From positions 228,475 through 292,474 of the forward strand of contig JAJFJV010000017.1 in assembly GCA_021773635.1 (NCBI GenBank): a stretch of 64,000 bases of DNA, read 5' to 3'. Under the pieces are notes generated by a model. It was not told the DNA's origin. It made no database searches and saw nothing but the letters and a program-made list of their open reading frames with translations. Origin of the DNA: Gammaproteobacteria bacterium (GTDB lineage: Bacteria > Pseudomonadota > Gammaproteobacteria > HK1). Below, one piece after another: positions 27,988-38,196 of this stretch (the stretch's first letter is position 1; each line of letters opens with the position of its first letter). Both the position numbers and the translations under genes were made by a program.

Positions 27988-30900
27988 CGGCTAACTTCAT
28001 CCACCTCAGCCTGCACAGCGAGTTTTCCCTCGTGGATGGCATCGTGCGCATACCGCAGCTGGTGCAGACGGCACATGCGGCGGACATGCCGGCGGTGGCC
28101 ATTACCGAACGCTGCAACCTGTTCTCTTTAGTGAAGTTTTATCGTGCGGCCCTGGGTGCCGGCATCAAACCGATCATTGGCGCCGATATACTGGTGCAGG
28201 ATCCCGGAGAGGATGGCGACCCCTTTCGCCTCATACTGCTGTGCCGGGATGCCGCGGGCTATCAGGGCCTCGCTCGTCTCATTTCCCGCAGCTATACCGA
28301 GGGCTCTGGCAGCGTTCCGCTGATTCAGCGACAGTGGATTGCGGAGGAATCCGACGGCCTTATTGCGCTCTCCGGTGGCCGCAACGGCGATGTGGGCAGC
28401 GCCTTGCTGGGCGGACGCACAGACCTGGCAACCCAACGACTTGAATTCTGGGCCCAACTGTTTCCGGACCGTTTTTATATTGAACTGACCCGCACGGGCC
28501 GCGAGGGCGAGGAACACTATATCCAGCAGGCCCTGAACCTCGCCGTGGAACATACGTTACCGGTGGTGGCCACCAATGATGTGTGCTTCCTGCAGGCCGA
28601 TGACTTCGAGGCTCACGAGGCCCGAGTCTGTATACAGGACGGCCGCACCCTCGATGATCCGCGGCGCATACGGCGTTATAGCGAACAGCAATACCTGCGC
28701 AGCCCTGCGGAAATGGCGGAGCTGTTTGCCGATATTCCCGAGGCCCTGGAAAACTCGGTAGAGATCGCCCGGCGCTGCAATATAGAGCTGAAACTGGGCC
28801 ACAGCGTATTGCCTGACTTCCCCATTCCAGAGGGATTCACGGAAGAGGAATGGTTCGCCCAGGAATCGCGCGACGGCCTCAAGCAGCGCCTCATCCAACT
28901 GGGTGATCGGGTGCCTGAAGACCGCTATCCTGAATACGACGAACGACTACAGATCGAGCTCGACGTGATCTGCCGCATGGGCTTTCCCGGTTACTTCCTC
29001 ATCGTCGCCGACTTTATCCACTGGTCTCGGGAAAACGAGATCCCCGTGGGTCCGGGTCGCGGCTCCGGTGCCGGCTCGCTGGTGGCCTATGCACTGGGCA
29101 TCACCGATCTCGATCCCATCGGCTACGAACTGCTGTTCGAGCGCTTCCTCAATCCCGAGCGGGTATCGCTGCCGGATTTCGACATCGATTTCTGCATGGA
29201 AGGGCGGGACCGAGTCATTGAATATGTCTCTGAGCGTTATGGTGCCGAGCGGGTCTCCCAGATCATCACCTTCGGCACCATGGCGGCGCGCGCCGTGGTA
29301 CGGGACGTGGGCCGGGTACTCGGTCATCCCTACGGCTTCGTCGATCAGATAGCCAAGCTCATTCCCTTTGAAATCGGCATGACCCTGGACAAGGCCCTGC
29401 AGCAGGAGGAAGCCCTGCTGGAGCGTTACAAAAATGATGAGGAAGTGCATACCCTCATGGAGCTGGCGATGGCCCTTGAAGGTATCGCCCGCAATGCCGG
29501 GAAACATGCCGGCGGCGTGGTCATCGCCCCCACCCGGCTAACGGACTTTTCACCCCTTTATTGTGAGCTGGGGGGCGCCAGCGTCGTCACCCAACTGGAC
29601 AAGGACGATGTCGAGGCCATGGGCCTGGTGAAGTTCGACTTCCTGGGCCTGCGCACTCTTACCATCATCGACCGCGCAGTACGCACCATCAATGCAGAAC
29701 GGGACAAGAACGGCGAAGCCGCGCTCGATATCACCGCCCTGCCCACCGACGATCCGCTGACCTTCGAGCTCATTCAGCGCGCCGCCACCACTGGCGTCTT
29801 CCAGCTGGAATCCCGTGGCATGAAGGAGCTGATCAGCCGCCTCCAGCCCGACTGCTTTGAAGAGATTATCGCCCTGGTGGCGCTGTTTCGTCCTGGCCCG
29901 CTGCAATCGGGCATGGTGGATGATTTCATCGATCGCAAACACGGCAAAGCAGCAGTGAGCTTCCCGCACCCCAGCCTGGAAGCAACCCTGAAGCCCACCT
30001 ATGGCGTCATCCTCTACCAGGAACAGGTGATGCAGATCGCCCAGGTGCTCTCTGGCTTTAGCCTCGGCGGTGCCGACCTGCTACGCCGCGCCATGGGCAA
30101 GAAAAAGGCCGAGGCCATGGCCGAGCAGCGGGATTTCTTCGTCAATGGCGCGGTGGAAAACGGCGTGGATGGCAAGCTGGCCAGCTCCATCTTCGACCTC
30201 ATGGAGAAATTTGCCGGCTATGGCTTTAACCGTTCCCACTCGGCGGCCTACGCCCTCGTGGCCTACCAGACCGCCTGGCTCAAAGCCCACTATCCCGCCG
30301 CCTTCATGGCCGCGGTACTGTCCTCGGATATGGACAATACCGACAAGGTCGTGGTGCTCATCGAGGAATGCCGGGCCCTTGGCCTCGACGTCGTACCGCC
30401 ACAGGTTCAGCACTGTGACTATCATTTCACCGTCGCCGATGCCAAAACCGTGCGCTACGGTCTGGGAGCCATCAAGGGGGTGGGCCAGGGTGCTATCGAA
30501 GGGATAGTCGCAGCCCGTCAGGCCGGTGAGCCCTTCCAGGATCTGTTTGAATTCTGCCAGCGCATCAACGGCGGCAAGATTACCCGCCGCACCATCGAGG
30601 CGCTGATTCGCACCGGAGCCCTCGATGATCTGGGGCCGGGGCGGGCGGTAATGATGGCCAGCCTCACCCATGCCCAGCAGGCCGCGGAGCAGGCCTCACG
30701 CAACGCCTCCAGCGGTCAGAACGATCTCTTTGGCGGTGGTGGCACGCCCGAGCTCCCGCCCCACCAGTTTGCGGACGTACCGGAATGGTCCGACGAGGAG
30801 CGCCTGAGTGGTGAAAAGGAAACCCTGGGCCTCTACCTCACCGGCCACCCCATCGCCCGTCACGAGGCTGAATTACAACATTTTGTCAGCGCCCACCTGG

Positions 30901-31427
30901 GAGAACTGCAACCCCGTCCGGGCAAGACCATGGTGGCAGCAGGGCTGGTGATTCAGATCCGGGTCATCAATACCCGGCGCGGGCGTATGGCCGTCATCAC
31001 CCTAGACGATCGCAGCGGCCGTATGGAGGCAGTGCTCTACTCCGAGGCCTACCAACATTACCAAGACCTGCTGAGCAAGGACCGCCTGCTGGTGGTGGTC
31101 GGCGAGGTCACTGAAGATGAGTTCTCTGGCGGCTGTAATATGGGCGTGCAGGAAGTCTACGATCTGTGCGGCGCACGCGAGCACTTTGGCAAGGCGCTAA
31201 TCATCGATGTCGACGAAGAACGCGCAGGTAATGGCCTCATTCCGGAACTCACCCAAGTGCTCGAGCCCTTCCGCGAGGGAAAAATTCCTGTCTGTCTGAA
31301 CTACCGCCGCGACGATGCCCAGGCACTGTTACAACTGGGCGACCAGTGGCGAGTACGACCGAGCGAGGAATTACTCCACCGGCTGCGCCAAATCGATACC
31401 GGCGGCGAAATCGAACTGCGTTATTAA
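27984..31427 (+). CDS. dnaE: DNA polymerase III alpha subunit
   Basis: An 1147-residue replicative C-family polymerase. It has an N-terminal PHP domain ([19 protein letters not shown]), the palm with [21 protein letters not shown] and [19 protein letters not shown] (catalytic Asp residues), then thumb/fingers, HhH ([17 protein letters not shown]) and a C-terminal OB domain. Length and DnaE1-type features mark it as the housekeeping enzyme and not DnaE2. The start is an ATGA overlap with rnhB. Confidence 0.97.
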   Translation: MTANFIHLSLHSEFSLVDGIVRIPQLVQTAHAADMPAVAITERCNLFSLVKFYRAALGAGIKPIIGADILVQDPGEDGDPFRLILLCRDAAGYQGLARLISRSYTEGSGSVPLIQRQWIAEESDGLIALSGGRNGDVGSALLGGRTDLATQRLEFWAQLFPDRFYIELTRTGREGEEHYIQQALNLAVEHTLPVVATNDVCFLQADDFEAHEARVCIQDGRTLDDPRRIRRYSEQQYLRSPAEMAELFADIPEALENSVEIARRCNIELKLGHSVLPDFPIPEGFTEEEWFAQESRDGLKQRLIQLGDRVPEDRYPEYDERLQIELDVICRMGFPGYFLIVADFIHWSRENEIPVGPGRGSGAGSLVAYALGITDLDPIGYELLFERFLNPERVSLPDFDIDFCMEGRDRVIEYVSERYGAERVSQIITFGTMAARAVVRDVGRVLGHPYGFVDQIAKLIPFEIGMTLDKALQQEEALLERYKNDEEVHTLMELAMALEGIARNAGKHAGGVVIAPTRLTDFSPLYCELGGASVVTQLDKDDVEAMGLVKFDFLGLRTLTIIDRAVRTINAERDKNGEAALDITALPTDDPLTFELIQRAATTGVFQLESRGMKELISRLQPDCFEEIIALVALFRPGPLQSGMVDDFIDRKHGKAAVSFPHPSLEATLKPTYGVILYQEQVMQIAQVLSGFSLGGADLLRRAMGKKKAEAMAEQRDFFVNGAVENGVDGKLASSIFDLMEKFAGYGFNRSHSAAYALVAYQTAWLKAHYPAAFMAAVLSSDMDNTDKVVVLIEECRALGLDVVPPQVQHCDYHFTVADAKTVRYGLGAIKGVGQGAIEGIVAARQAGEPFQDLFEFCQRINGGKITRRTIEALIRTGALDDLGPGRAVMMASLTHAQQAAEQASRNASSGQNDLFGGGGTPELPPHQFADVPEWSDEERLSGEKETLGLYLTGHPIARHEAELQHFVSAHLGELQPRPGKTMVAAGLVIQIRVINTRRGRMAVITLDDRSGRMEAVLYSEAYQHYQDLLSKDRLLVVVGEVTEDEFSGGCNMGVQEVYDLCGAREHFGKALIIDVDEERAGNGLIPELTQVLEPFREGKIPVCLNYRRDDAQALLQLGDQWRVRPSEELLHRLRQIDTGGEIELRY

Positions 31428-31442
31428 AGAAGGCAAAACACC

Positions 31443-31856
31443 ATGAGCGAAAACCCTCACACCACTGGCTACCGTCTGCTGCACAGCATGATTCGGACCC
31501 GCAACCTGGATAACTCCGTCGCCTTCTACACCCAACAACTGGGGATGAAGCTGTTGCGCCAAAGCGAACACCCCTCCGGAGAATTCACCCTTGCCTTCCT
31601 CGGCTACGGTGACGAGGCCAACCACACCGTTATTGAGCTTACCTATAACTGGGGCCACGACGAACCTTACGAACACGGCGCGGCCTTCGGCCATATCGCC
31701 ATCAGTGTTCCCGACATCCATGCCGCCTGCAAACGCATGGATGCCGATGGCGTCAAAATCAACCTGCAACCCGTCGCCCTGAAAGACGGCGGCACCGTCA
31801 TCGCCTTCGTGGAAGACCCCGACGGCTACGCAGTGGAACTCATCGAACAGGCCTGA
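31443..31856 (+). CDS. gloA: Lactoylglutathione lyase (glyoxalase I)
   Basis: A 137-residue metalloenzyme of standard gammaproteobacterial length. Metal ligands are expected at H14 (YRLLHSMIRT), Glu in HTVIELTYNWG, His in AFGHIAISV and Glu in YAVELIEQ. It converts the methylglyoxal-glutathione adduct to S-lactoylglutathione. AAGAAGG precedes the ATG; the gene follows dnaE by 15 nt. Confidence 0.95.
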   Translation: MSENPHTTGYRLLHSMIRTRNLDNSVAFYTQQLGMKLLRQSEHPSGEFTLAFLGYGDEANHTVIELTYNWGHDEPYEHGAAFGHIAISVPDIHAACKRMDADGVKINLQPVALKDGGTVIAFVEDPDGYAVELIEQA

Positions 31857-31888
31857 GAACGCCTCGTGCCATCTCATCTCAACAATTG

Positions 31889-32452
31889 ATGGATACCACC
31901 AGCGACCGACCCCTCGTCGGCGTCAGCGCCTGTCTCCTTGGCCAGCCCGTACGCTATGACGGTAGGCACAAATACAACACCTGGATAGTCGAAGAACTTG
32001 CCCTGAGCTGCCGCCTGCTCCCCCTCTGCCCGGAAACCGCCATCGGGCTTTCCGTGCCGCGAGAGCCCATACACCTCATCGGCAATCCATCTCATCCCGA
32101 CGCAGTGCGGGTATCAGACGGCCAGGGAAACGTCGGCCAGGCACTGGCGGACTATGGCAAGACCATCGCGGCCGAATACCCTGATCTGTGTGGCTACATC
32201 TTCAAGGCCCGTTCACCGAGCTGTGGCATCAGCGGTATCCCGGTCCACAATGCGCAGGGCGAAGCTATCGGGGTGGGTATGGGACTCTACGCTCGCGCTC
32301 TGTGCCAAGCCGTACCGGAGCTACCAGTGGTGGAAGAGGGGGGGCTCACAGATGCAGACAAACGAGTCCATTTTCTTAGCCGGGTACATGCTTATTACCG
32401 TCGGGCAAAAAGGCGTGACCTGACCAGGAATACTCTGCGGGTTCTGCCATGA
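31889..32452 (+). CDS. DUF523 family protein
   Basis: A 187-residue protein starting at the ATG at 31889. It has the DUF523 cysteine pattern: VSACLLGQPVRYDG at the N-terminus, LLPLCPETAIGLSVPREP, and KARSPSCGISGIPV. The conserved cysteines suggest a metal or cluster site, but the family has no firm biochemical role that the sequence reveals. Its stop overlaps the start of the ggt-like gene (ATGA), so the two are probably translated together. Confidence 0.85.
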   Translation: MDTTSDRPLVGVSACLLGQPVRYDGRHKYNTWIVEELALSCRLLPLCPETAIGLSVPREPIHLIGNPSHPDAVRVSDGQGNVGQALADYGKTIAAEYPDLCGYIFKARSPSCGISGIPVHNAQGEAIGVGMGLYARALCQAVPELPVVEEGGLTDADKRVHFLSRVHAYYRRAKRRDLTRNTLRVLP

Positions 32453-33981
32453 CCCGCGGAGCCATCGCCGCCGGACACAAACTCACCGCTCGTGCCGGAG
32501 AAGAAGTTCTGCGTGCCGGAGGCAATGTCTATGACGCTGCCCTCGCGGCACTCGCTGCTGCCTGCGTAGTGGAGCCGGTGCTCGCTTCCCTCGGCGGCGG
32601 TGGTTTTTTGCTGGCGGCACCGGTGGGTGGGGCGCCCCGAGTTTACGACTTCTTTGTCCAGACCCCGGCCTGTTCACGGCCGATGGAGGAGCTGGATTTC
32701 CACCCCCTGCATGCAGATTTCGGCACCACCACCCAGGAGTTTCACATTGGCCGGGGAGCAGCTGCGGTGCCGGGTATCGTGGCAGGGCTGTTTGCGGTGC
32801 ACCGTGATCTGGGCAGTCTGCCCATAACCGAGGTGCTGGCACCCGCAGTGGAATACGCCAAACAGGGCTTCGCCATAAATGCGCTGCAAGGCTATATCTT
32901 TGGCGTTGTGGAGGATCTCTATACCGCCACCGCAGACACCCGGACCCTCTACGCCAGTCCGGAGCATTGCGATGCGCTATTGGGCGAGGGGGAAACCCTG
33001 CATCAGCCCGAGCTTGCTGATGTGCTGGAAAATCTCGCCATTGAGGGAGAAAGCCTCTTCTACCGTGGCGAGATTGCCGCCAGCATCGCACAAGATATGC
33101 AGCAGGGAGGGCAGCTAACCCGTGCGGATCTGGAAAACTACCGGGTGGCAAGAAGCCACCCCCTGATCGCGGACTATCGCGGTGCCCGCCTGCTCACCAA
33201 TCCACCGCCGTCTTCCGGCGGACTGCTCATCGCCTTTGCCCTGGGCCTGCTCGAAGCGGAGAAGATTGCTGCGATGGGCTTCCGTTCGCCCGCCCATCTG
33301 CAAACGCTGGCACGGGCCATGGAATTAAGTGATGAGGCGCGTCTTGAAGCGGGTAACGGAGAAACGGATCGGCTACTGGATCCGGAATTCCTTCGACTCT
33401 ATCGGCAACGGATTAAGGGCCAGCCCCGGGCGCGACGCGGCACCACCCACATCAGTATCCTCGATGCCGAGGGCAATGCGGCCAGCCTCAGCCTCTCCAA
33501 TGGTGAGGGCTGCGGTTATGTGGCGCCGGGCACCGGCATTCTGCTAAACAATATGCTTGGCGAGGCGGATCTCAACCCGGGCGGCTTCCAACGCTGGGCA
33601 CCAAGCCAGCGCCTGACCTCCATGATGGCACCCAGCCTGCTATCCGGTCGGGACGGTTCGCTTACCATTACCGGCTCCGGCGGCTCCAACCGTATCCGCT
33701 CGGCCATCCTGCAAGTGTTGACCAATCGGGTGGACTTTGAAATGGACGTGGAAAGCGCTGTAGCCGCGCCACGCATTCACCATGAAGAAGGCCTGCTCAG
33801 CGTTGAGCTGGATAATGATGAATTCCGCCTGGATGACCTGCTCACCGACTTCCCCAAATATCACCTGTGGCCGGAGCGCAACATCTTCTTTGGCGGCACC
33901 CACACCGTGGCCCTCAACAAGGGCCAGTTCCAGGGTGCCGGCGACCCGCGACGGGGCGGGGTCTATATCAAAGTTAGATAG
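32449..33981 (+). CDS. Gamma-glutamyltranspeptidase family protein without a signal peptide
   Basis: A 510-residue Ntn-hydrolase of the GGT family. The autoprocessing Thr is in RRGTTHISILDAEGNAASLS (about residue 331), followed by GEGCGYV, and GSGGSNRI matches the oxyanion-loop region. Classical GGTs are exported and ~580 residues long. This one starts MTRGAIAAGHKLTARAGEE with no signal peptide, so it is probably cytoplasmic and may act on a different gamma-glutamyl or acyl substrate. It is coupled to the DUF523 gene. The annotated start is well placed by the 4-nt overlap. Confidence 0.8.
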   Translation: MTRGAIAAGHKLTARAGEEVLRAGGNVYDAALAALAAACVVEPVLASLGGGGFLLAAPVGGAPRVYDFFVQTPACSRPMEELDFHPLHADFGTTTQEFHIGRGAAAVPGIVAGLFAVHRDLGSLPITEVLAPAVEYAKQGFAINALQGYIFGVVEDLYTATADTRTLYASPEHCDALLGEGETLHQPELADVLENLAIEGESLFYRGEIAASIAQDMQQGGQLTRADLENYRVARSHPLIADYRGARLLTNPPPSSGGLLIAFALGLLEAEKIAAMGFRSPAHLQTLARAMELSDEARLEAGNGETDRLLDPEFLRLYRQRIKGQPRARRGTTHISILDAEGNAASLSLSNGEGCGYVAPGTGILLNNMLGEADLNPGGFQRWAPSQRLTSMMAPSLLSGRDGSLTITGSGGSNRIRSAILQVLTNRVDFEMDVESAVAAPRIHHEEGLLSVELDNDEFRLDDLLTDFPKYHLWPERNIFFGGTHTVALNKGQFQGAGDPRRGGVYIKVR

Positions 33982-34014
33982 CCTGCACTCACTACTGGCC
34001 CACCAACGCAAATC

Positions 34015-34149
34015 CGTCATACCGGGCTTGAACTTTGGCCATGGATGGCCTTATGGCGCGAAGCACAGGACGTGTGAGAGCGACCGGTATCCAGTCAGCG
34101 ATTGAAAAACTGGATTCCGGCTCAGCAAAAAACACTGTCCGGAATGACG
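34015..34149. repeat. CGTCAT...ATGACG palindromic repeat, copy A
   Basis: A 135-bp element downstream of the ggt-like gene. Its ends CGTCATACCGGGCTTGA and TGTCCGGAATGACG match copy B (46452-46536) in the opposite orientation. Relative to copy B it carries about 50 extra bases in the middle. The 34119-34133 arm GGCTCAGCAAAAAAC pairs perfectly with GTTTTTTGCTGAGCC at 34152-34166, giving a 15-bp stem that can act as a terminator for the plus-strand genes. The rest of 33982-34283 shows no gene. Confidence 0.75.
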
Positions 34150-34283
34150 GGGTTTTTTGCTGAGCCACTGGGAAAGGTGAAGCCAAAAAGAATCACACCC
34201 AATACCAAAAGATGACCCGTCGTCTGCTCGATGCCTATACCAAGGCGTATCAGTAGCTACGGGAAAGACTTAACGAAGGACAT

Positions 34284-34592
34284 TCACACCAACTCTCGAC
34301 CACAACGCCAGCACGTGCTGAATTGCGGCTCCAGGCGCTCGCCACAGCCCGGGCAGGTACGGGCCTCACGGGCCGGTGGAGTTTCCAGCAGTGTGGTAAC
34401 CAGCTTTCTGGCCTCGGCGTAGCGCTCCTCGTCCACCACCCACAGCTCCGGCCAGCAGTCCGTGGGTGGCAGTTCGCCGGCACCACCAGAGAGGTATTCG
34501 TTACGAATAATACAGGCGATCCCCTGCTCCTCCAGGGCAGCCTTCAGATAGGCCGGCAAGCTGATGTTCTGGGCACTGTAAAGCTTTTTCAT
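34284..34592 (-). CDS. DUF2007 domain protein with C-terminal zinc ribbon
   Basis: A 102-residue protein. Residues 1-70 (MKKLYSAQNISLPAYLKAAL onward, with LWVVDEERYAEARKLV) match the DUF2007 fold, thought to be a PII-like signalling module. The C-terminus has a zinc-ribbon pattern CPGCG...CWRCG. Its start overlaps the imuB stop in a TGATG, so it is the fourth gene of the lexA-imuA-imuB operon and is presumably SOS-induced. No known link of DUF2007 to mutagenesis is assumed. Confidence 0.75.
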   Translation of the reverse strand: MKKLYSAQNISLPAYLKAALEEQGIACIIRNEYLSGGAGELPPTDCWPELWVVDEERYAEARKLVTTLLETPPAREARTCPGCGERLEPQFSTCWRCGRELV

Positions 34593-36088
34593 CAGGCGAA
34601 GTATCCATGAATAAACCAGCGCTGCTCACCCCGGAGCTCGCGGAAAACCCAGAGTTGTACACCCTCGGAGGTGCGGGCAGTGTAATAGTCACGGACAATA
34701 TCCTCACCATCCCACCAGCCGCTTTGAATACGCTCCGGCCCACTCTCGATCCGGGGCATATGCTGCAAGATCCTGGGGCAGGCTAACAGCCACAACGGAC
34801 GTGGCGCAGTCATCTCCGACTTCGCGGCAGGGCTTTTTGTTCCGGGAGCGCAATAACGCCAGACCCGCTCCGGGCGATGTCCGGGGAGCCTCTCAAGTCC
34901 CTGCACTGCATCAACGCCAAGCCGTGCCTGCAGGCATTCCACCAATAATTGCTGCTCCTCTTCCCGCTGCTCGACACTGCCAAACAGGTCCGTTGCTGAT
35001 GGCGCGGAAACCAATACCTTGTCCACCCGCAACCATAATCCTGTCACGGGCGCGGGCAACTGGATACCTTCCAGGCGTTGCCGCAACAGGGCAAGCAGAT
35101 GGCGGGCATTTCGGCCCGGAACCAACAAGCGGATGGCAATGCAGGTATCCGCCTGCCGGCGATGCCGAAGACCCAGTTCCAGATTCCCGACGGCGCCATC
35201 ACGGGCAATGAGAAATCCCTCCAGTTCCAGTAACAAACGGCGGGCAGCAAAGCGCAGGGCATCCAGCGCGGAGGTTTCGGCCAGCAGCTCAAGTTCCTGC
35301 ATAAATACCGCCGGCGTTACATAAGCTGGCCGTGGATCGGCAGCTCGCCCAAGGGCACGATCCAGATAGTGCACCAGCTCTGGCCCGAGACGCCGCGCCG
35401 CGCCGCCACGGGAGAGTCGCTGGCAATCTCCAAAGGAGCGAACCCCCATATTTCCCAAGGCCTTATAGGTGTTTTTTTCCAACCCCAGGAAAAATAACGG
35501 TACCGGGGCCAGACGACCGGCCAGCGTCTCGCATTGCCGCACCGGGCGTCTATCGTTGATACGGGCCAACAGCCAGGCCGCAAGCGGTGTCGGTGCGACC
35601 CCCAGACGTGCCCGGTAGCCCAGTTCCTCCACCCCGGCACGGATCCTTGTGGTCAGTTCCTCCAGATCACCAAACAGGCGCAGGCTCCCCCCCACCTCCA
35701 GCAACAATCCGTAGGGTCTGTCTTCCACCAGGCTCACCAACGAACTCCACTGCCCGGCCCAGGCGGCAATCCCACGCAGGGCCGCCGCTTCTACAGCAGT
35801 ATTTTGGCTAACGGTTTGCAGCCCCGTCGCCACGGCCCAGGCCGCACTGAGCGGCATGCCAATGCTGACACCTGCCTTCCGGGCTGCCTGATTACAGGCA
35901 AGAATGCGGGCGCGAGTACCCTGCCCCTCCACCACCGCCACTGGCTCATGGCCGGCAACTCCCCGGCAACCGGTTTCCAGGGGGAAATGAGGGAAGACCA
36001 GAGCCAGCCACAGACGCTGCCGGGTATTTCTGCCTTGTTGCCCATCCGATTTTGGCGAGGGCGGAGCATAGGCCCGCGCGGCCTCCAT
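34592..36088 (-). CDS. imuB: ImuB, inactive Y-family polymerase-like mutagenesis protein
   Basis: The product is 498 residues from the ATG at 36088, which has GGAGG upstream and a TGATG overlap with imuA. The N-terminus LWLALVFPHFPLE replaces the catalytic Asp of active Y-family polymerases, and LVEDRPYGLLLEVGGSLRLFG replaces the second acidic motif; both are usual for ImuB. ImuB bridges ImuA, DnaE2 and the beta clamp in SOS mutagenesis. No dnaE2 lies in the window. The C-terminal ~60 residues (IQSGWWDGEDIVRDYY) are the typical ImuB tail. Confidence 0.9.
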   Translation of the reverse strand: MEAARAYAPPSPKSDGQQGRNTRQRLWLALVFPHFPLETGCRGVAGHEPVAVVEGQGTRARILACNQAARKAGVSIGMPLSAAWAVATGLQTVSQNTAVEAAALRGIAAWAGQWSSLVSLVEDRPYGLLLEVGGSLRLFGDLEELTTRIRAGVEELGYRARLGVAPTPLAAWLLARINDRRPVRQCETLAGRLAPVPLFFLGLEKNTYKALGNMGVRSFGDCQRLSRGGAARRLGPELVHYLDRALGRAADPRPAYVTPAVFMQELELLAETSALDALRFAARRLLLELEGFLIARDGAVGNLELGLRHRRQADTCIAIRLLVPGRNARHLLALLRQRLEGIQLPAPVTGLWLRVDKVLVSAPSATDLFGSVEQREEEQQLLVECLQARLGVDAVQGLERLPGHRPERVWRYCAPGTKSPAAKSEMTAPRPLWLLACPRILQHMPRIESGPERIQSGWWDGEDIVRDYYTARTSEGVQLWVFRELRGEQRWFIHGYFA

Positions 36089-36699
36089 CAGACCTCCACG
36101 ATGACCGGCGCTGTGGGCACCGAACCCCGGCATTTGAGGATCTGCACAGCGAGCCGGCCATCCATCACCTCAAGAGCTAGACGCAGGGCCGCCGGTGATG
36201 AGTACCTGGAAAAATCCTTGCTTCGGCATAACACCGCCCAACTCCGGCTCTCCTCCGCCGCCAATTGCAGGCGCCGCAGAGGCCGCACATCGCTCACCGT
36301 GGACCAGAGCAAAACGGCGGAGCAAACACCACCATGCAGGGCTTGCTCCGCCGCCCACAGAGCTTCGGTCTCATCGGCCGTATTCACCACCAGCATATGC
36401 GCCAGGTTGAGCTCCGCGGCGCCAAGCGCCGGGGCATAGGGAATATAAGGCGGTGCAATCCAGACCATCCAGCGTCCCTCTCCGGCCAGGTGGACAAGGG
36501 CCGGGAGCAACAATTGCAACTCACCTATACCCGGCCGTGTCACCAGACACTCGCTCAGGGCCCCCCGGGGCCAGCCGTTTCCCGGCAGTTGTTCATCCAG
36601 CGCCGTAAAACCCGTGGACACATAGGCATGCCGGTCGTGGCGGGCCTTACCCTGCCACAGGCCGGGATGGCGCAGCAGTGCCTCGGGGAGCGCATTCAT
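36088..36699 (-). CDS. imuA: ImuA, RecA-like mutagenesis accessory protein
   Basis: A 203-residue protein starting in an ATGA overlap with lexA. It has the ImuA N-terminus (HPGLWQGKA, then [21 protein letters not shown]) and the RecA-like core ([28 protein letters not shown]). ImuA proteins are related to RecA/SulA and assist translesion synthesis. It is clearly co-transcribed between lexA and imuB. Confidence 0.9.
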   Translation of the reverse strand: MNALPEALLRHPGLWQGKARHDRHAYVSTGFTALDEQLPGNGWPRGALSECLVTRPGIGELQLLLPALVHLAGEGRWMVWIAPPYIPYAPALGAAELNLAHMLVVNTADETEALWAAEQALHGGVCSAVLLWSTVSDVRPLRRLQLAAEESRSWAVLCRSKDFSRYSSPAALRLALEVMDGRLAVQILKCRGSVPTAPVIVEV

Positions 36700-37307
36700 C
36701 GCGGCACACGGTTGCGGATCACCCCCACCCCAAGGCCCTCGATCACCAGCGTCTGCTGCCGAAGATCCACCACGATGGGGCTAAATTCGGGATTCTCCGG
36801 CATCAGGCGCACGATATTGCCGCGCCGCCGAAAACGCTTTACCGTCACCTCATCATCCACCCGGGCCACAACAATCGCCCCGCTAGTGGCCTCGGGGGTA
36901 CGATGCACCGCCAGCAGATCCCCGTTCAGAATACCCACGTCCCGCATGCTCATACCCTGAACCTGGAGCAAGTAATCCGCCCGGGGATGGAACAAGCGCG
37001 GCTCCACCTGGTAGTGCTCCTGGATATGCTCCTCCGCGAGTATCGGTGCGCCCGCCGCTACCCGCCCAACCACCGGCAGCCCTTCCTCTGCAGTCTCCTG
37101 GATACGAATGCCACGAGAGGCACCGGCACGAATGCTAATCGCCCCCTTGCGCACCAGCGCCTTGAGATGGTCCTCGGCTGCGTTGATAGAGCGAAAGCCC
37201 AGTCCACGGGCAATCTCCGCCCGTGTCGGCGGCATCTCTTCACGGCGGATAAAATCGCGAATGAAATCCAGTACCTGGCGCTGGCGGGTGGTCAGTTTGG
37301 CAAACAT
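36696..37307 (-). CDS. lexA: SOS repressor LexA
   Basis: The product is 203 residues from the ATG at 37307. It starts [20 protein letters not shown] with the winged helix [20 protein letters not shown]. The self-cleavage Ala-Gly is in [12 protein letters not shown]. The catalytic Ser lies in [11 protein letters not shown] and the Lys in [10 protein letters not shown] perfect LexA box overlaps the promoter region 20 nt upstream, so it is autoregulated. It heads the operon with imuA, imuB and a DUF2007 gene. Confidence 0.97.
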   Translation of the reverse strand: MFAKLTTRQRQVLDFIRDFIRREEMPPTRAEIARGLGFRSINAAEDHLKALVRKGAISIRAGASRGIRIQETAEEGLPVVGRVAAGAPILAEEHIQEHYQVEPRLFHPRADYLLQVQGMSMRDVGILNGDLLAVHRTPEATSGAIVVARVDDEVTVKRFRRRGNIVRLMPENPEFSPIVVDLRQQTLVIEGLGVGVIRNRVPR

Positions 37308-37326
37308 GACGGGCAACCTCGAATAA

Positions 37327-37342
37327 CTGTAAATATAAACAG
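37327..37342 (-). promoter_or_regulatory. LexA (SOS) box of the lexA-imuAB operon
   Basis: CTGTAAATATAAACAG is an exact CTGT-N8-ACAG match with an AT-rich centre. It lies 20 nt before the lexA start. A similar box is present before intI (53198-53213). Confidence 0.92.
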
Positions 37343-37427
37343 CATTCTGGCACGGCCACCTGCAATGCGCAAAACACGGTAGCAAGCCGCCTTTGCTATA
37401 CTCTCGCGCCTCCACCCGAGGCCCGCC

Positions 37428-38192
37428 ATGCCCCCAACATCACCACCCTTGCTCGAAATCTGTGACCTGGAACTTTCCCTTGGCGGGCGCAAGATCCTTC
37501 AGGACATCAACCTCAGCCTGCATGCGGGTGAAATTGTTTCCCTGATTGGCCCCAACGGTGCTGGCAAAACCTCACTGCTGCGCGTCATTCTGGGGCTGGT
37601 CCCCGCGAGCCATGGCGAGGTCAAGCTGCGCCCTGATCTGCGTATTGGCTTCATGCCCCAGCGCCTGGTGGTGGATGATGTCCTGCCCCTCACCGTTGCA
37701 CGCTTCATCACCCTGGGGCGACGCGCACCAGGCCCGCGCCTGCACGAGGTATTGCGCACCACCGGCATCGACGCACTGGCCAACAGCCCGGTACAACGCA
37801 TTTCCGGCGGCGAAATGCAGCGGGCAATCCTCGCCCGCGCCCTGCTCCACGATCCCCATCTGCTGATTCTCGACGAGCCGGCCCAAGGGGTAGACGTGGT
37901 AGGGCAAGCGGAAATCTATAACCTGCTTGGCAAACTGCGGAATGAGCACGGCTGCGGCATCCTGCTGGTCTCCCACGATCTGCACATGGTGATGGCAAAG
38001 ACGGATCGGGTGATCTGCCTTAATCACCACATCTGCTGCTCGGGCCACCCCGAGACCGTCACCCGGGACCCGGCCTATCACACCCTGTTCGGAGGCGAGC
38101 TACCCGCGGGACTCGCCCTCTATCACCATCACCACGACCACAGCCACAATCTGCACGGCGAAATTGTGGCTCCGCCACACGAGGCGGACTGA
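37428..38192 (+). CDS. znuC: Zinc ABC transporter ATP-binding protein
   Basis: A 254-residue ABC ATPase: Walker [12 protein letters not shown], signature [16 protein letters not shown], Walker [13 protein letters not shown], and switch His in [10 protein letters not shown]. The C-terminus is His-rich ([13 protein letters not shown]), typical of ZnuC. With ZnuB and a periplasmic ZnuA it imports zinc. znuB follows by 4 nt; no znuA or zur is nearby. It is divergent from lexA. Confidence 0.92.
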   Translation: MPPTSPPLLEICDLELSLGGRKILQDINLSLHAGEIVSLIGPNGAGKTSLLRVILGLVPASHGEVKLRPDLRIGFMPQRLVVDDVLPLTVARFITLGRRAPGPRLHEVLRTTGIDALANSPVQRISGGEMQRAILARALLHDPHLLILDEPAQGVDVVGQAEIYNLLGKLRNEHGCGILLVSHDLHMVMAKTDRVICLNHHICCSGHPETVTRDPAYHTLFGGELPAGLALYHHHHDHSHNLHGEIVAPPHEAD

Positions 38193-38196
38193 GCCC

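Noticed and set aside
34152..34283. A gene on the plus strand after the ggt-like gene
   Set aside because: Only short frames without ribosome binding sites; the region is repeat flank and spacer.
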